From positions 62,001-126,000 of the forward strand of contig JAEERP010000001.1 in the NCBI GenBank assembly GCA_016285885.1: a DNA stretch of 64,000 bases. Direction: 5' to 3'. The notes beneath the pieces were generated by a model. The model worked only from the letters and a program-made list of their open reading frames with translations. It was not told the DNA's origin and made no database searches. This stretch comes from Paludibacteraceae bacterium (GTDB lineage: Bacteria > Bacteroidota > Bacteroidia > Bacteroidales > Paludibacteraceae). Each line of letters begins with the position of its first letter. Positions within the stretch are counted from its first letter, which is position 1. The position numbers and the translations under genes are program-made. This document shows, piece after piece, positions 40,198-48,826 of the stretch.

Positions 40198-41603
40198 TTC
40201 GCAAATATATTCCCCAAGACCTCGTCGTTGGTGATTTCTCCTCCCGTGATTTCGGCGAGGAAGAAGAGGCAGTCGCGGATGTCGCGGCTGAGGAGGTCGC
40301 CTGAGAGGTTCTCCTGCAGCCCGTCACGGACTCGGTCGATGGCGCTGAGGGCGTTGCGGAGGGCTTCGTAGTGGCGGAGGTTCGTCACGACCACGCCTTC
40401 GGTCTCCGCCTCGTGGATGCCGGAGCGCTGGATGAGCTCGTCCAGCACGGCTTGCTTGTTGAGGTTGTTCTTGGCGGAGATGTGTATGCTGGATAGCCCG
40501 TGGGATGCCACGAGTTGCTGTAGCTCCGCTTGCTGCGCCTCGTTTGATAGGTCTACCTTGTTCAGCAACGCCACCGCCTCTTTTCCTTCCCAGTGCGGGG
40601 CGTTCTGGCGCAGGAAGTCGCTGTTGCGCTCGAGCGTCTCTGTCGTGTCGAGCACCACCAGGACGATCCTTGCCTCGTCCATCTTCTTGAAGGTGCGCTC
40701 GATGCCCATCGCCTCCACCTTGTCGGAGGTCTTGCGGATGCCCGCCGTGTCGATGAAGCGGAAGAGCGTGCCGTTGATCTGCATGGTGTCCTCGATGATG
40801 TCCCTTGTGGTGCCGTGCACGTCGCTCACGATGGCGCGGTCCTCGTTCAGCAACCAGTTGAGCAGGGTGGACTTGCCTACGTTCGTCTCGCCGATGATGG
40901 CCACCGGTATGCCGTTCTTGATGGCGTTGCCGTATTGGAATGTGTCCGCCAAGGAGCCGATCCTCGTGTGGATCTCCTCCACCAACTGTGTCAGGTGGCT
41001 TCTGTCCGCAAACTCCACGTCCTCTTCGCTGAAGTCCAGCTCCAGTTCGATGAGGGAGACGAACTGCAGCAGCTTGTCGCGCAGTTGGCCCAGTTCCCTC
41101 GAGAAGCCGCCACGCATCTGCTTGATCGCCAGGCGATGGGCGGCGGATGAGTTGGAGGCGATGACGTCCGCCACGGCCTCCGCTTGCGAGAGGTCCATCT
41201 TACCGTTCAGGAAGGCCCGTTGCGTGAATTCCCCTGGTTGGGCCATGCGGCAACCCTTCTCCAAAAGCAGCTGTATGATGCGTTGCTGGATGAACGTGGA
41301 GCCGTGGCAGGCTATCTCCACCGAGTTCTCTCCCGTGAAGGAGTGCGGTGCGATGTAGAGGGTTGCGACCACCTCGTCGATGATCTCCCCTTCGTCGTTC
41401 CGTATGGTGCCGAAATGGGCGGTGTGGCTTGGGGCGTCGGCCAGTCTTTTCTCCTTCTTCACGGAGACGAAAAGCTTGTCCGCGATGCGGATCGCGTCAT
41501 TGCCCGAAAGGCGTATGATGGCGATGGCTCCCATGCCGGGGGCGGTTGAGATGGCACATATCGTGTCGGCTGTCGTATTGAATCTTTCCATGTCGTCAAT
41601 CAT
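40179..41603 (-). CDS. mnmE: tRNA modification GTPase MnmE
   Basis: A 474-aa protein, usual length. N-terminal tetrahydrofolate-binding domain (TAPGMGAIAIIRLSG, GSTFIQQRIIQLLLEKGCRMAQPGEFTQRAFLNGKMDLSQAEAV split here into its known blocks), central G domain with GETNVGKS, D-x-x-G in DTAG, and NKVD, and the C-terminal F-C-V-G-K with the catalytic cysteine. With MnmG it makes the (carboxymethyl)aminomethyl modification at U34 of tRNAs. Starts at 41603 or, four codons later, 41591. Its 3' end has been copied at 32133, marking it as an integration site. Confidence 0.96.
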   Translation of the reverse strand: MIDDMERFNTTADTICAISTAPGMGAIAIIRLSGNDAIRIADKLFVSVKKEKRLADAPSHTAHFGTIRNDEGEIIDEVVATLYIAPHSFTGENSVEIACHGSTFIQQRIIQLLLEKGCRMAQPGEFTQRAFLNGKMDLSQAEAVADVIASNSSAAHRLAIKQMRGGFSRELGQLRDKLLQFVSLIELELDFSEEDVEFADRSHLTQLVEEIHTRIGSLADTFQYGNAIKNGIPVAIIGETNVGKSTLLNWLLNEDRAIVSDVHGTTRDIIEDTMQINGTLFRFIDTAGIRKTSDKVEAMGIERTFKKMDEARIVLVVLDTTETLERNSDFLRQNAPHWEGKEAVALLNKVDLSNEAQQAELQQLVASHGLSSIHISAKNNLNKQAVLDELIQRSGIHEAETEGVVVTNLRHYEALRNALSAIDRVRDGLQENLSGDLLSRDIRDCLFFLAEITGGEITNDEVLGNIFAKFCVGK

Positions 41604-41990
41604 TTTCTGTGCATTGAAATGCTCCTCTCCGAAGAGGGAACGAAGTGCTCTTTTACTCTCCCCAAGATGTTAAATAATCCCTAAATATGAAAAAAAAAAC
41701 CTCCTTTTCATTGAAATTTTCTGTTTTTTGGAATAACGGATTGTTTTATTTTGTATATTTGGGAAGTACGTAATTGGGGTGAGCATACTACGCGAAGTTA
41801 GCAATAATTTCATTAAGGGTAGTTAATGTGTAAGAACAATTGGGCTGTGAACAAAAAAGGTTTTGTTTTTAACACTTCTTTGGGTGTTTTTAATAAAAAA
41901 AAACGAGCTTGGTTGTTGCAAATCATTAATATTTCGTACTTTTGTAGAGATGTGAATAAATTCTAACATATTTTAAACATTTTATTAACC
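41604..41990. other. gene-free stretch between mnmE and the winged-helix gene
   Basis: About 390 bases upstream of both divergent genes. It holds the promoter at 41913-41944 and otherwise AT-rich sequence in which I see no gene, repeat or RNA. Confidence 0.5.
41913..41944 (+). promoter_or_regulatory. promoter of the small winged-helix gene
   Basis: TACTTTTG at 41937-41944 is an exact -7 box, with TTG at 41916-41918 as the -33 element (18 bp spacing). It lies 46 bp before the ATG at 41991. Confidence 0.65.
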
Positions 41991-42191
41991 ATGCTACAGA
42001 ACGTAATTGGAGAAAATTCCGGTAAGGTTTGGCGTTTGCTGAATGAAAAGGGTGAATTGACCTTTAACCAAATTAAGAAAGATCTGAAACTGAAAAACGA
42101 AGAGATTTATCTCGCTTTGGGATGGTTGTTCCGCGAGGACGTCATCTATTCTAGCGAAAAGGATGAAACTCTCTACTTCGGTTGTCGTTAA
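41991..42191 (+). CDS. winged helix-turn-helix protein, 66 aa (Bacteroidetes type)
   Basis: A 66-aa protein consisting of a single winged helix: IGENSGKVWRLLNEKGELTFNQIKKDLKL, then EEIYLALGWLFREDVI and a terminal EKDETLYFGCR strand pair. This matches a widespread, uncharacterised Bacteroidetes family of the same size (DUF10771-like). It probably binds DNA, but no target is known. It is monocistronic: its own promoter at 41913 and a terminator at 42255. Confidence 0.85.
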   Translation: MLQNVIGENSGKVWRLLNEKGELTFNQIKKDLKLKNEEIYLALGWLFREDVIYSSEKDETLYFGCR

Positions 42192-42254
42192 TCTTACCTT
42201 TTAGATCTTATTGTATTATGTGATGCCCTTCGGGGTATGTATGAAAAAATTAGA

Positions 42255-42288
42255 GGAAGGTGGCCGTGAAAAGCTCCCTTCCTTTTTT
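42255..42288 (+). terminator. terminator after the winged-helix gene
   Basis: GGAAGG (42255-42260) pairs with CCTTCC (42277-42282) around a 16-nt loop, followed by six T. It touches the end of the convergent ABC gene. Confidence 0.65.
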
Positions 42289-43747
42289 ATGCCTTGGCGT
42301 GATGGTTTGCTTTGAGTTCCATGATATGGCTGATGCATGGTGGCGTCTCCTCTTTGATGTGAGTGACGTAGATGAGCGTCTTCCCCGTTTGTTCGCAAAA
42401 CCGTTCGATGATATTGAGGGCGTGTCGCTTGTTCTGCTCGTCGAGTCCGTGCAGGGGTTCGTCGAGGATCAGCAGGTCCGGGTTCTTCACCATGGTGCGG
42501 GCGAGGAGCGTCAGGCGTTGTTCTCCACCGGATAGTTTCGCGTAGTATCGGTCTTTGAGGTGGGCAATGCCGAAAATCTCCATCCATTCATGTGCGATCT
42601 CATACTCCTTTTCTGAGCATTGGCGGAAGAGCCCGATGGTGTCGAACAATCCGGAAGCCACAATTTTGCTACATGTTTGTTCTCCTTGGAAGTAGAGGTG
42701 CATCTCAGAGGATATGTACCCGATGTGGCGTTTGATGTCCCAAATGCTTTCCCCTGTGCCTCTTTTGCGGTCGAACAGGGTAATGTCCAGCGAGTAGGCG
42801 TGCGGATTGTCCGCCGCGAGTAGGCTCAGGAGCGTGGACTTGCCGGAACCATTGGGGCCTGATAACGCCCATTTTTCTCCCTTCCTGATGGTCCAGTTGA
42901 GTCCGTCGAAAATCTTTCGATCCGCATAGCCTAAATGAATGTCTTTCATCTTCAGCACGTATTCGTATGAGGCGTCCGTTGTGAGTAGGGGTGCGGGCAG
43001 TCCTTTTGAGATTGCAGGCGCGGTGGTGGGGAAAGCCTCTTTCAACTTCTGTAGGCTCTCTTTTGTGAGGGCGCCCCAAGCACTGTATTGGAAGTGCTCA
43101 GCCTTGAGTATATGGGTGGTGGCTTGCGGTATTTCGTTCGGGGATGGAACGATGAAGATCATGGGTTGTTGCTGGGCCAGTAGCATGAGGAATTCGTCCA
43201 ACTCCTTTCTGTTCTGTACATCCAATCCCGAGAATGGGTTGTCGAATATGATTAGCTCCGGTTTCTTCGCGAGGAAAAGAGCGATCAGCACCTTGCGTAG
43301 CTCGCCGGAGGAGAGCATGATGAGTCGCTTCTCCATGAGCGGTTGGATCTTCAGTCTGTTGCAGAGTTGTTCGGTGTATTTTGGGTCTTCTCCCTCTCGG
43401 AGGAGCAGTTCCCGTATGGTGGGTGTTTCTTCGTTCTCTGTGGCGTGGAACCGTTGCTGGTAGTACATGTTTCTGTAGTCGGCGAGGCTATAGGTCGATT
43501 CGAAACACACTTTTCGGATACGGTCGGTAGGGTACCTGTCTCCGCGGATTCCGTATTGGATGGTGCCTGAGCGGATGGCGTGTTTGCCAGCGATGAAATC
43601 GGCCAAGAGTGTCTTCCCTGAGCCGTTCGGTCCGATGATGCACCATTGCTCGCCCCGGTGGACGCTCCATTCGATGGGTGGTATGGGGTCCATCCCGTAG
43701 ATGCGGGGTGTGGCTTGTCGGAGGGAAAAAAGTATCTCTTTTTCCAT
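42287..43747 (-). CDS. tandem ABC ATPase, ModF/PhrA-like
   Basis: A 486-aa protein of two ABC domains without membrane parts. Domain 1: Walker A GPNGSGKT (near residue 40), signature-like LSSGELRK, Walker B ELIIFDNP, with Asn in place of the usual Glu. Domain 2: Walker A GPNGSGKS (near 295), signature LSGGEQRL, Walker B DLLILDEP. This is the layout of ModF/PhrA proteins (formerly 'photorepair'), whose role is unclear. The first site may be catalytically weak because of D-N-P. Located 6 nt downstream of smpB in the same direction. Confidence 0.85.
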   Translation of the reverse strand: MEKEILFSLRQATPRIYGMDPIPPIEWSVHRGEQWCIIGPNGSGKTLLADFIAGKHAIRSGTIQYGIRGDRYPTDRIRKVCFESTYSLADYRNMYYQQRFHATENEETPTIRELLLREGEDPKYTEQLCNRLKIQPLMEKRLIMLSSGELRKVLIALFLAKKPELIIFDNPFSGLDVQNRKELDEFLMLLAQQQPMIFIVPSPNEIPQATTHILKAEHFQYSAWGALTKESLQKLKEAFPTTAPAISKGLPAPLLTTDASYEYVLKMKDIHLGYADRKIFDGLNWTIRKGEKWALSGPNGSGKSTLLSLLAADNPHAYSLDITLFDRKRGTGESIWDIKRHIGYISSEMHLYFQGEQTCSKIVASGLFDTIGLFRQCSEKEYEIAHEWMEIFGIAHLKDRYYAKLSGGEQRLTLLARTMVKNPDLLILDEPLHGLDEQNKRHALNIIERFCEQTGKTLIYVTHIKEETPPCISHIMELKANHHAKA

Positions 43748-43753
43748 CTTCGC

Positions 43754-44212
43754 CTATCGTTTCATGGCCCTGTCCATCTGCCTTTTGTCGTCCTTCTCTT
43801 TCAGGGATTCACGCTTGTCGTACTCTTTCTTACCCTTCGCCACGGCGATCTCCAGTTTGGCGAGTCCCTTCTCGTTGAGGAAGAGCTTGGTCGGCACGAT
43901 GGTGAAACCGGTCTCCTTCGTCTGCCTGCGCAGTTTGGCCAACTCCCTCTTGTTCAGCAATAGCTTGCGGTCCCTGCGTGGCAGGTGGTTGTTGTAGGTG
44001 CCGTAGAAGTATTCGGATATGTTCATGCCCTTCACCCAAAGCTCCCCGTCGTTGAAGTAGCAGAAGGTGTCCACCAGGCTCGCTTTGCCTAGGCGGATGG
44101 ACTTGATCTCCGTGCCCACGAGCACGATTCCCGCCTGGTATTTGTCTATCAGTTCGTAGTCGAAGGTAGCCCTTTTGTTTTTTATGACGATATCGTTTTT
44201 AAGTTTTTCCAT
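43754..44212 (-). CDS. smpB: SsrA-binding protein SmpB
   Basis: A 152-aa protein. [29 protein letters not shown], then [27 protein letters not shown], and the basic tail [25 protein letters not shown] are the SmpB hallmarks. It carries tmRNA to stalled ribosomes for trans-translation. The tmRNA gene itself is not seen in the window. It lies 12 nt downstream of a Yip1-like membrane protein gene and 6 nt upstream of the ModF-like gene. Confidence 0.96.
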   Translation of the reverse strand: MEKLKNDIVIKNKRATFDYELIDKYQAGIVLVGTEIKSIRLGKASLVDTFCYFNDGELWVKGMNISEYFYGTYNNHLPRRDRKLLLNKRELAKLRRQTKETGFTIVPTKLFLNEKGLAKLEIAVAKGKKEYDKRESLKEKDDKRQMDRAMKR

Positions 44213-44224
44213 AAAGTAGAGTCA

Positions 44225-44812
44225 TTAATTTTTCATGATGAACTTCATCAGATTCTCCATCGCCACCGGTGTGATGCAGATGATGAAGGCGGAGTAGAAG
44301 GAGAACTTGGTATATTTTTCTTTCTCTAATGCGGGGAACATATACGGGATGCCGAACCAGATGATGTACAGTAGGTAGAAGAGCGCCACGTATAGGAAGG
44401 CGAAGAGAGAGAAGAGGGTCGCTAATATCTTGATGACGATATAGAAGGATAGGGTATGTGTGGTGAGTGTCGCGCAGGCCGTATAGCTGGGACGGTCGTG
44501 GAACAGCTTCGTGGTGAGCTTGCTGCTTAGGATCAGTACGGCGAGGTGGAACCCTATGAATATGGCGGAGATGCAGGTCACCAGTTCCTTCGAACAGACT
44601 TTCAGGATATGTTCCCACGTGAGTGTGTCGGAGGCGTCTTTCGTGAATCCGATGATGTTGCTTATGAGCGTGGCGATGATGACCATCTCCATGAGCGGAA
44701 GGATATAGGTGTTGCGCAAATCGCTGATTGAGGTCTCCTCTCCTGCGATTCGGTTCCATTCCCTTTGCGGGAAACGGACCAAGCGGTATAGCCGTTGAAA
44801 TACTTGTTTCAT
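44225..44812 (-). CDS. Yip1-domain membrane protein
   Basis: A 195-aa protein with five hydrophobic segments. The N-terminal RLYRLVRFPQREWNRIAGE, with the 'P-x-x-x-W' element, and the later membrane pattern are typical of the Yip1/DUF1282 group. Function in bacteria is unknown. It is the first gene of the group yip1-smpB-modF-like on the minus strand. Confidence 0.75.
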   Translation of the reverse strand: MKQVFQRLYRLVRFPQREWNRIAGEETSISDLRNTYILPLMEMVIIATLISNIIGFTKDASDTLTWEHILKVCSKELVTCISAIFIGFHLAVLILSSKLTTKLFHDRPSYTACATLTTHTLSFYIVIKILATLFSLFAFLYVALFYLLYIIWFGIPYMFPALEKEKYTKFSFYSAFIICITPVAMENLMKFIMKN

Positions 44813-44991
44813 ATTCTATCTTCCTTCCTTACCGCGAATTTAACTATTTTCCTGCACTATTTCTTCCCTGTCTGTCAAAAATGGAGGCCTCTTCTTCTCA
44901 TTTTACGCTTTAATGCTTACTTTTGTGTGGTTTTCGGGCGGAAGAGTATCCGTTGCGAGCCTTCTCTTTTCACGTTTTTTATTTTGGCGTT

Positions 44992-45885
44992 ATGGCTTTG
45001 ATTCATATACAAAATGCGGGCATTGAGGCATCTGTCCTCTTGGATGTCGGTGGACGTATCGTCTCTTTTCATCGTGTGGGTAAACCGAATGTGTTGGAGT
45101 CTGATCCTTCGTTGTGGGAGGAGTCCGAACGGCTTCATCCTGCGCCTGACATGTTGGATTTCAGGGCGTACAATGGCCACGAGGTGTGGGTGGGGCCGCA
45201 GAGCCAATGGTGGCGGCAACAGGACCTCAATCCAGAGAAGTACGACTCGGACCTCTTCTGGCCGCCGGATCCATACATTAGTTTCGGCGCATACGAGGTG
45301 GTGGAGCAATCCGCACACTCCGTCACGATCGAGGGCGAGCCTTCCCCTCTCAGTGGGGTGCGACTGACGAAGCGGGTGACGATAGAGGCGGACGGTTCCC
45401 TCTTCTTCGAGGTCACGGCGCAGAATATTCGCCAAACACCTGTTTCGTGGGATCTGTGGCTGATCACGAGGGTCAACGGCCATAACCCTAATTTCGTGCC
45501 GGTCTCTTCCGAGAAGGATGTTTTCTTGGGCGAGCCTTCCCATCCGTACCAGGGGCGGCCGACCTATAAGGTGGAGAACGGTTTCTTCTCCTTCACGCCT
45601 TTGGTCAATGATGGAAGGTTTGAGGAGTGCACCGGGAAGGCTTACATCAAGGCCTCCAAGCCTGTGATCATCACGCATTGCGGCGACGAGTGCCTGACGT
45701 TGGAGTTCGAACACCATGACCCTGCCACGATACATCCTGAGCAGGCTGAGATCGAGCTCTATAACTTTGTGCACAAGGAGGCGGCTAAGTCGTTGCTGGA
45801 GTTGGAGTACCACTCTCCGTACGTGACGCTTCAGCCGGGCGAGCGTATGAGTACGTGGTCGCGGTGGCGGCTTTCGGTTTTGTGA
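44992..45885 (+). CDS. DUF4380-type, aldose-epimerase-like protein
   Basis: A 297-aa protein from the ATG at 44992; the frame is open upstream, but a promoter-like TACTTTTG lies at 44918. The beta-rich sequence (IHIQNAGIEASVLLDVGGRIVSFHRVGKPNVLE, WVGPQSQWW, SFGAYEVVEQS, LTKRVTIEADGSLFFEVTAQN) follows the galactose-mutarotase superfold as in DUF4380 proteins. Catalytic His/Glu of true mutarotases are not certain. No signal peptide, so cytoplasmic. Sugar substrate unknown. Confidence 0.75.
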   Translation: MALIHIQNAGIEASVLLDVGGRIVSFHRVGKPNVLESDPSLWEESERLHPAPDMLDFRAYNGHEVWVGPQSQWWRQQDLNPEKYDSDLFWPPDPYISFGAYEVVEQSAHSVTIEGEPSPLSGVRLTKRVTIEADGSLFFEVTAQNIRQTPVSWDLWLITRVNGHNPNFVPVSSEKDVFLGEPSHPYQGRPTYKVENGFFSFTPLVNDGRFEECTGKAYIKASKPVIITHCGDECLTLEFEHHDPATIHPEQAEIELYNFVHKEAAKSLLELEYHSPYVTLQPGERMSTWSRWRLSVL

Positions 45886-45899
45886 GCAACGGGGCGTGG

Positions 45900-46008
45900 G
45901 GAATAATTTACTATTTAGCTGTTTACAATTTACTATTTAGCGATTTGGGATTTGCTGTTTAGTAATTTACTATTTAGCTATTTACGATTTACTATTTGGT
46001 GATTTTGG
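45900..46008. repeat. AT-rich degenerate tandem repeat
   Basis: Units like AATTTACTATTTAGCTGTTT recur about every 22 bp. The same family is seen at 50376-50430 and weakly at 3640-3676. Dispersed intergenic repeats of this kind are common in Bacteroidetes. Confidence 0.75.
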
Positions 46009-46014
46009 GTATAA

Positions 46015-46050
46015 CAAAAGCGTCCGATAATATGTCGGGCGCTTTTGTTT
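46015..46050. terminator. bidirectional terminator
   Basis: CAAAAGCGTCCGA pairs with TCGGGCGCTTTTG (46015-46047) with one G-T pair; T and A runs on the two sides serve both convergent genes. Confidence 0.85.
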
Positions 46051-46067
46051 TATAGGGAGAGCAACAA

Positions 46068-46829
46068 TTATTTTGATTGCTCTTCTGTCGCTAATTCAGG
46101 GTCGATCAAGATACGGCCGCAATATTCGCACACGATGATTTTCTTCCTGATGCGGATATCCAATTGTCTTTGAGGCGGGATCTTATTGAAGCAGCCACCG
46201 CAAGCGTCACGCTCAACAGGAACGACAGCCAAACCATTTCTCGCGTTCTTTCTGATTCTCTTGAAAGCTGTGAGCAATCTCTCTTCGATCTTGCCTTCGA
46301 TCTCCTTCGCCTTGTCGCGGAGGTTCTCCTCCTCTTGCTTGGTCTCAGAGATCACCTCGTCCAACTCTTTCTTTTTCAATACGAGGTCCTCGTTTCTCTC
46401 CACGATGAGGTTCTTAGCTTTCTCCAGCTCCTCTTTGCGGATAGCGGACAAGTTGATAGCCTCGTTGATTCTCTTCTCGCTCAACTCGATCTCCAACGTT
46501 TGGAACTCTATCTCTTTGGCGAGATTCTCATATTCTCTGTTGTTGCGGACATTGTCCTGTTGCTCTTTGTACTTGGTGATCAGGGATTTGGAAACCTCGA
46601 TGTCACTTTTCCTGCCTGTGATGGAAGAGTCGATTTGGCGGATTTCTTCGCTCAAGTTAGCGACACGGGTGTTCAAACCTGCGATTTCATCCTCTAAGTC
46701 TTGAACTTCCAATGGAAGGTCACCCCTTAATGTCTTGATTTTGTCAATTCCGGAACTGACTAATTGGAGGTCGTAGAGAGCCTTTAGTTTCTCCTCTACT
46801 GTAATCTCTTTCGAATCTTTCTCTGACAT
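46068..46829 (-). CDS. coiled-coil protein with C4 zinc ribbon
   Basis: A 253-aa protein. Residues 10-190 form a long antiparallel coiled coil (heptads through LEDEIAGLNTRVANLSEEIRQ and REYENLAKEIEFQTLEIEL), followed by a zinc ribbon with C-G-G-C and C-E-Y-C (ACGGCFNKIPPQ ... CEYCGRILID). This is the family of CT398/FlgZ-like and 'zf-RING_7' proteins, found next to nif3 in many genomes. Proposed roles include nucleic-acid or sigma-factor binding. It starts 4 nt after nif3. Confidence 0.9.
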   Translation of the reverse strand: MSEKDSKEITVEEKLKALYDLQLVSSGIDKIKTLRGDLPLEVQDLEDEIAGLNTRVANLSEEIRQIDSSITGRKSDIEVSKSLITKYKEQQDNVRNNREYENLAKEIEFQTLEIELSEKRINEAINLSAIRKEELEKAKNLIVERNEDLVLKKKELDEVISETKQEEENLRDKAKEIEGKIEERLLTAFKRIRKNARNGLAVVPVERDACGGCFNKIPPQRQLDIRIRKKIIVCEYCGRILIDPELATEEQSK

Positions 46830-46832
46830 ACT

Positions 46833-47621
46833 TTACAAGTAATTTATCGGATTTGTTTTACTTTCTGATATATGGACTGCAAATTTAGGATTTATTTTTG
46901 AAATTATTTCATAAAAAATCTCTTTTGTGAATTGCTCTGATTCAAAATGTCCTATATCTGCGAGAATTATATGGTCTTCCACTTCAAAAAACTGGTGGTA
47001 TTTGACGTCTGCCGTTATGTAGATGTCCGCTTGTTCGGCGATGGCTTTGCCGAGGAACTCGGAGGCGGAACCACCACAGAGGGCCACACGTCTCACTTTT
47101 TTGCCCTTTCCGATGCTCGTGTGACGGATGCTATCGGCTTGGAAGGTCTTTTTTACCCTTCGGAGGAAGTCCATGGCATCATCCGCCTGCGGTAGCATAC
47201 CGATGACTCCTAGGCCTACGATCTGTTCTCCGTATTTCTCCTCTTCGAGTGGGCGTATCTCCGTCATTCCGAGCTTCTCCGCCATCTTCGCGCTGACTCC
47301 GCCGATGGTTTTGTCCATGCAAGTGTGGCTGGCGTAGATGGCGATGTCATGCTTAATCGCCTTGATGATGCACCGCTCGATGTAGTTGTATCCGCAGATT
47401 TTCTTCTGCCCTCTGAAGATGAGTGGGTGGTGGGCAATGATTAGGTTGCACCCCTTTTGAATGGCCTCGTCGATGACCTCTTCCGTAACGTCGAGGGTGA
47501 TGAGTGCCCCTGAAATCTCTTGGTCAGGGTTGCCCACCTGCATGCCGCTGTTGTCGTAGCTCTCCTGATAGGCGAGGGGAGCGTATGCCTCAATGGCTGA
47601 CGTTATCTCCTTGACTTTCAT
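46833..47621 (-). CDS. Nif3-like dinuclear metal-centre protein
   Basis: A 262-aa protein of the short Nif3/YbgI form. The metal ligands are seen in IAHHPLIF (two His), SHTCMDKTIGGV (His and Asp) and DIGHFESEQF (His and Glu). YDNSGMQVG is the family's N-terminal mark. Members form hexameric toroids; a role as GTP cyclohydrolase-like or radical-repair enzyme has been proposed but is unsettled. The start overlaps the end of the phosphoesterase gene by 32 nt. Confidence 0.93.
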   Translation of the reverse strand: MKVKEITSAIEAYAPLAYQESYDNSGMQVGNPDQEISGALITLDVTEEVIDEAIQKGCNLIIAHHPLIFRGQKKICGYNYIERCIIKAIKHDIAIYASHTCMDKTIGGVSAKMAEKLGMTEIRPLEEEKYGEQIVGLGVIGMLPQADDAMDFLRRVKKTFQADSIRHTSIGKGKKVRRVALCGGSASEFLGKAIAEQADIYITADVKYHQFFEVEDHIILADIGHFESEQFTKEIFYEIISKINPKFAVHISESKTNPINYL

Positions 47622-48807
47622 GCTCTTTCTTCTTTTTCTTTAGGGTGATGATGGTGAACCTCGGAGAGATACCCAGTCGGGCTGGTATGCCTACGCAGCC
47701 CATTCCGCGGGAGACGAAGATATATTTGCCGTATTCTTTGTAGAGCCCGTCCCAATATTTGATCATGAACATGGCAGGGGACATTCTGAACCATTTCGTT
47801 TCAATACCGATTTGTCCTCCGTGGGTATGTCCGCTGAGTGTTAACACGATGTCTGTTGTGTCCCTGACGCCTCTAGGCCATGTGGTGGGGTCGTGCGAGA
47901 GTAGTATCTTGGTCTTGATCCTTTCTGTCCCCTTGTAGGCCTTCGGAAAGTCTGCCTTGTTTTCCAATCGTTTGGATGTGCCCCAGTTCTCCACGCCGAT
48001 GAAGGCGATGGTGTCGTTCCCGCGGGTGACGAAGTGGTGGCTGTTCAGCAATAACTTGAACCCAAAGTCCCTGATTTCCTGACGAATAGCTATCTCATTC
48101 ATCGACCGCAGGTCTTCGTTGTCCCAATCATAGTAGGCGCCGTAGTCATGGTTGCCTAAGATGGCTAGCTTGGTGTCGGGACAGTGTAATTTGTCGAACA
48201 GATATTTCCATCCGTTACATTCCGTGGCGAAGTTGTTGACCATGTCACCTGTGAAGACGATGATGTCCGGGTGTTGTGCCTCCATGGAGTCGAAGACATA
48301 CTCCAAACGTTTTTGCGAGTGCCCGAAACTGCCTAAGTGAAAGTCACTTGTGTGGAGGATGCGGTAGCCGTCGAACGAGTCGGGCAGGTCTTCTATCTCC
48401 ACCGTTTCCTCTGTTTTGATGAAATGGAACCGCCCAATGTGTATGGCGTATAGGATAGTGCAGAAGGTGAGACCCGCCGCGATATACCCTAGGTATTGTA
48501 TTTTTCTCCAGCGTTTTTTTGTTAGAAAGAAGACCAAGTCGAAGGTGCAGAAGACAACCTTGGTGGCATATACCAAACCGAGGATGCAGACGAACATGGT
48601 CATCTTGAAGTGTGTCGTCGGCGAGAAGATATGGTTGATGTTGAAGAGTATGCCACACGATGTGATGAGGAAATAGGCGGATATGATCCAGTGCAGAACG
48701 GCAGTGGATTTGTTGACTCTGTTCCTCATGAACCGGCAGTAAAGGTAAATGTCCGGTATGAGCACCATCGTGATGATTAATATGAGTGTGATAGGGTATA
48801 CTTGCAT
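47590..48807 (-). CDS. membrane-anchored metallophosphoesterase
   Basis: A 405-aa protein. About four hydrophobic helices (residues 1-120) are followed by a calcineurin-like phosphoesterase domain: HTSDFHLGS (D-x-H), FTGDMVNN (G-D-x-x-N), LGNHDYG (G-N-H-D), LSHDP and SGHTHGGQIG. Relatives such as YaeI act on lipids like UDP-diacylglucosamine or are of unknown substrate. It lies 19 nt after rlmD and overlaps nif3. Confidence 0.9.
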   Translation of the reverse strand: MQVYPITLILIITMVLIPDIYLYCRFMRNRVNKSTAVLHWIISAYFLITSCGILFNINHIFSPTTHFKMTMFVCILGLVYATKVVFCTFDLVFFLTKKRWRKIQYLGYIAAGLTFCTILYAIHIGRFHFIKTEETVEIEDLPDSFDGYRILHTSDFHLGSFGHSQKRLEYVFDSMEAQHPDIIVFTGDMVNNFATECNGWKYLFDKLHCPDTKLAILGNHDYGAYYDWDNEDLRSMNEIAIRQEIRDFGFKLLLNSHHFVTRGNDTIAFIGVENWGTSKRLENKADFPKAYKGTERIKTKILLSHDPTTWPRGVRDTTDIVLTLSGHTHGGQIGIETKWFRMSPAMFMIKYWDGLYKEYGKYIFVSRGMGCVGIPARLGISPRFTIITLKKKKKEHESQGDNVSH

Positions 48808-48826
48808 GACTCTGACATCTACTGAT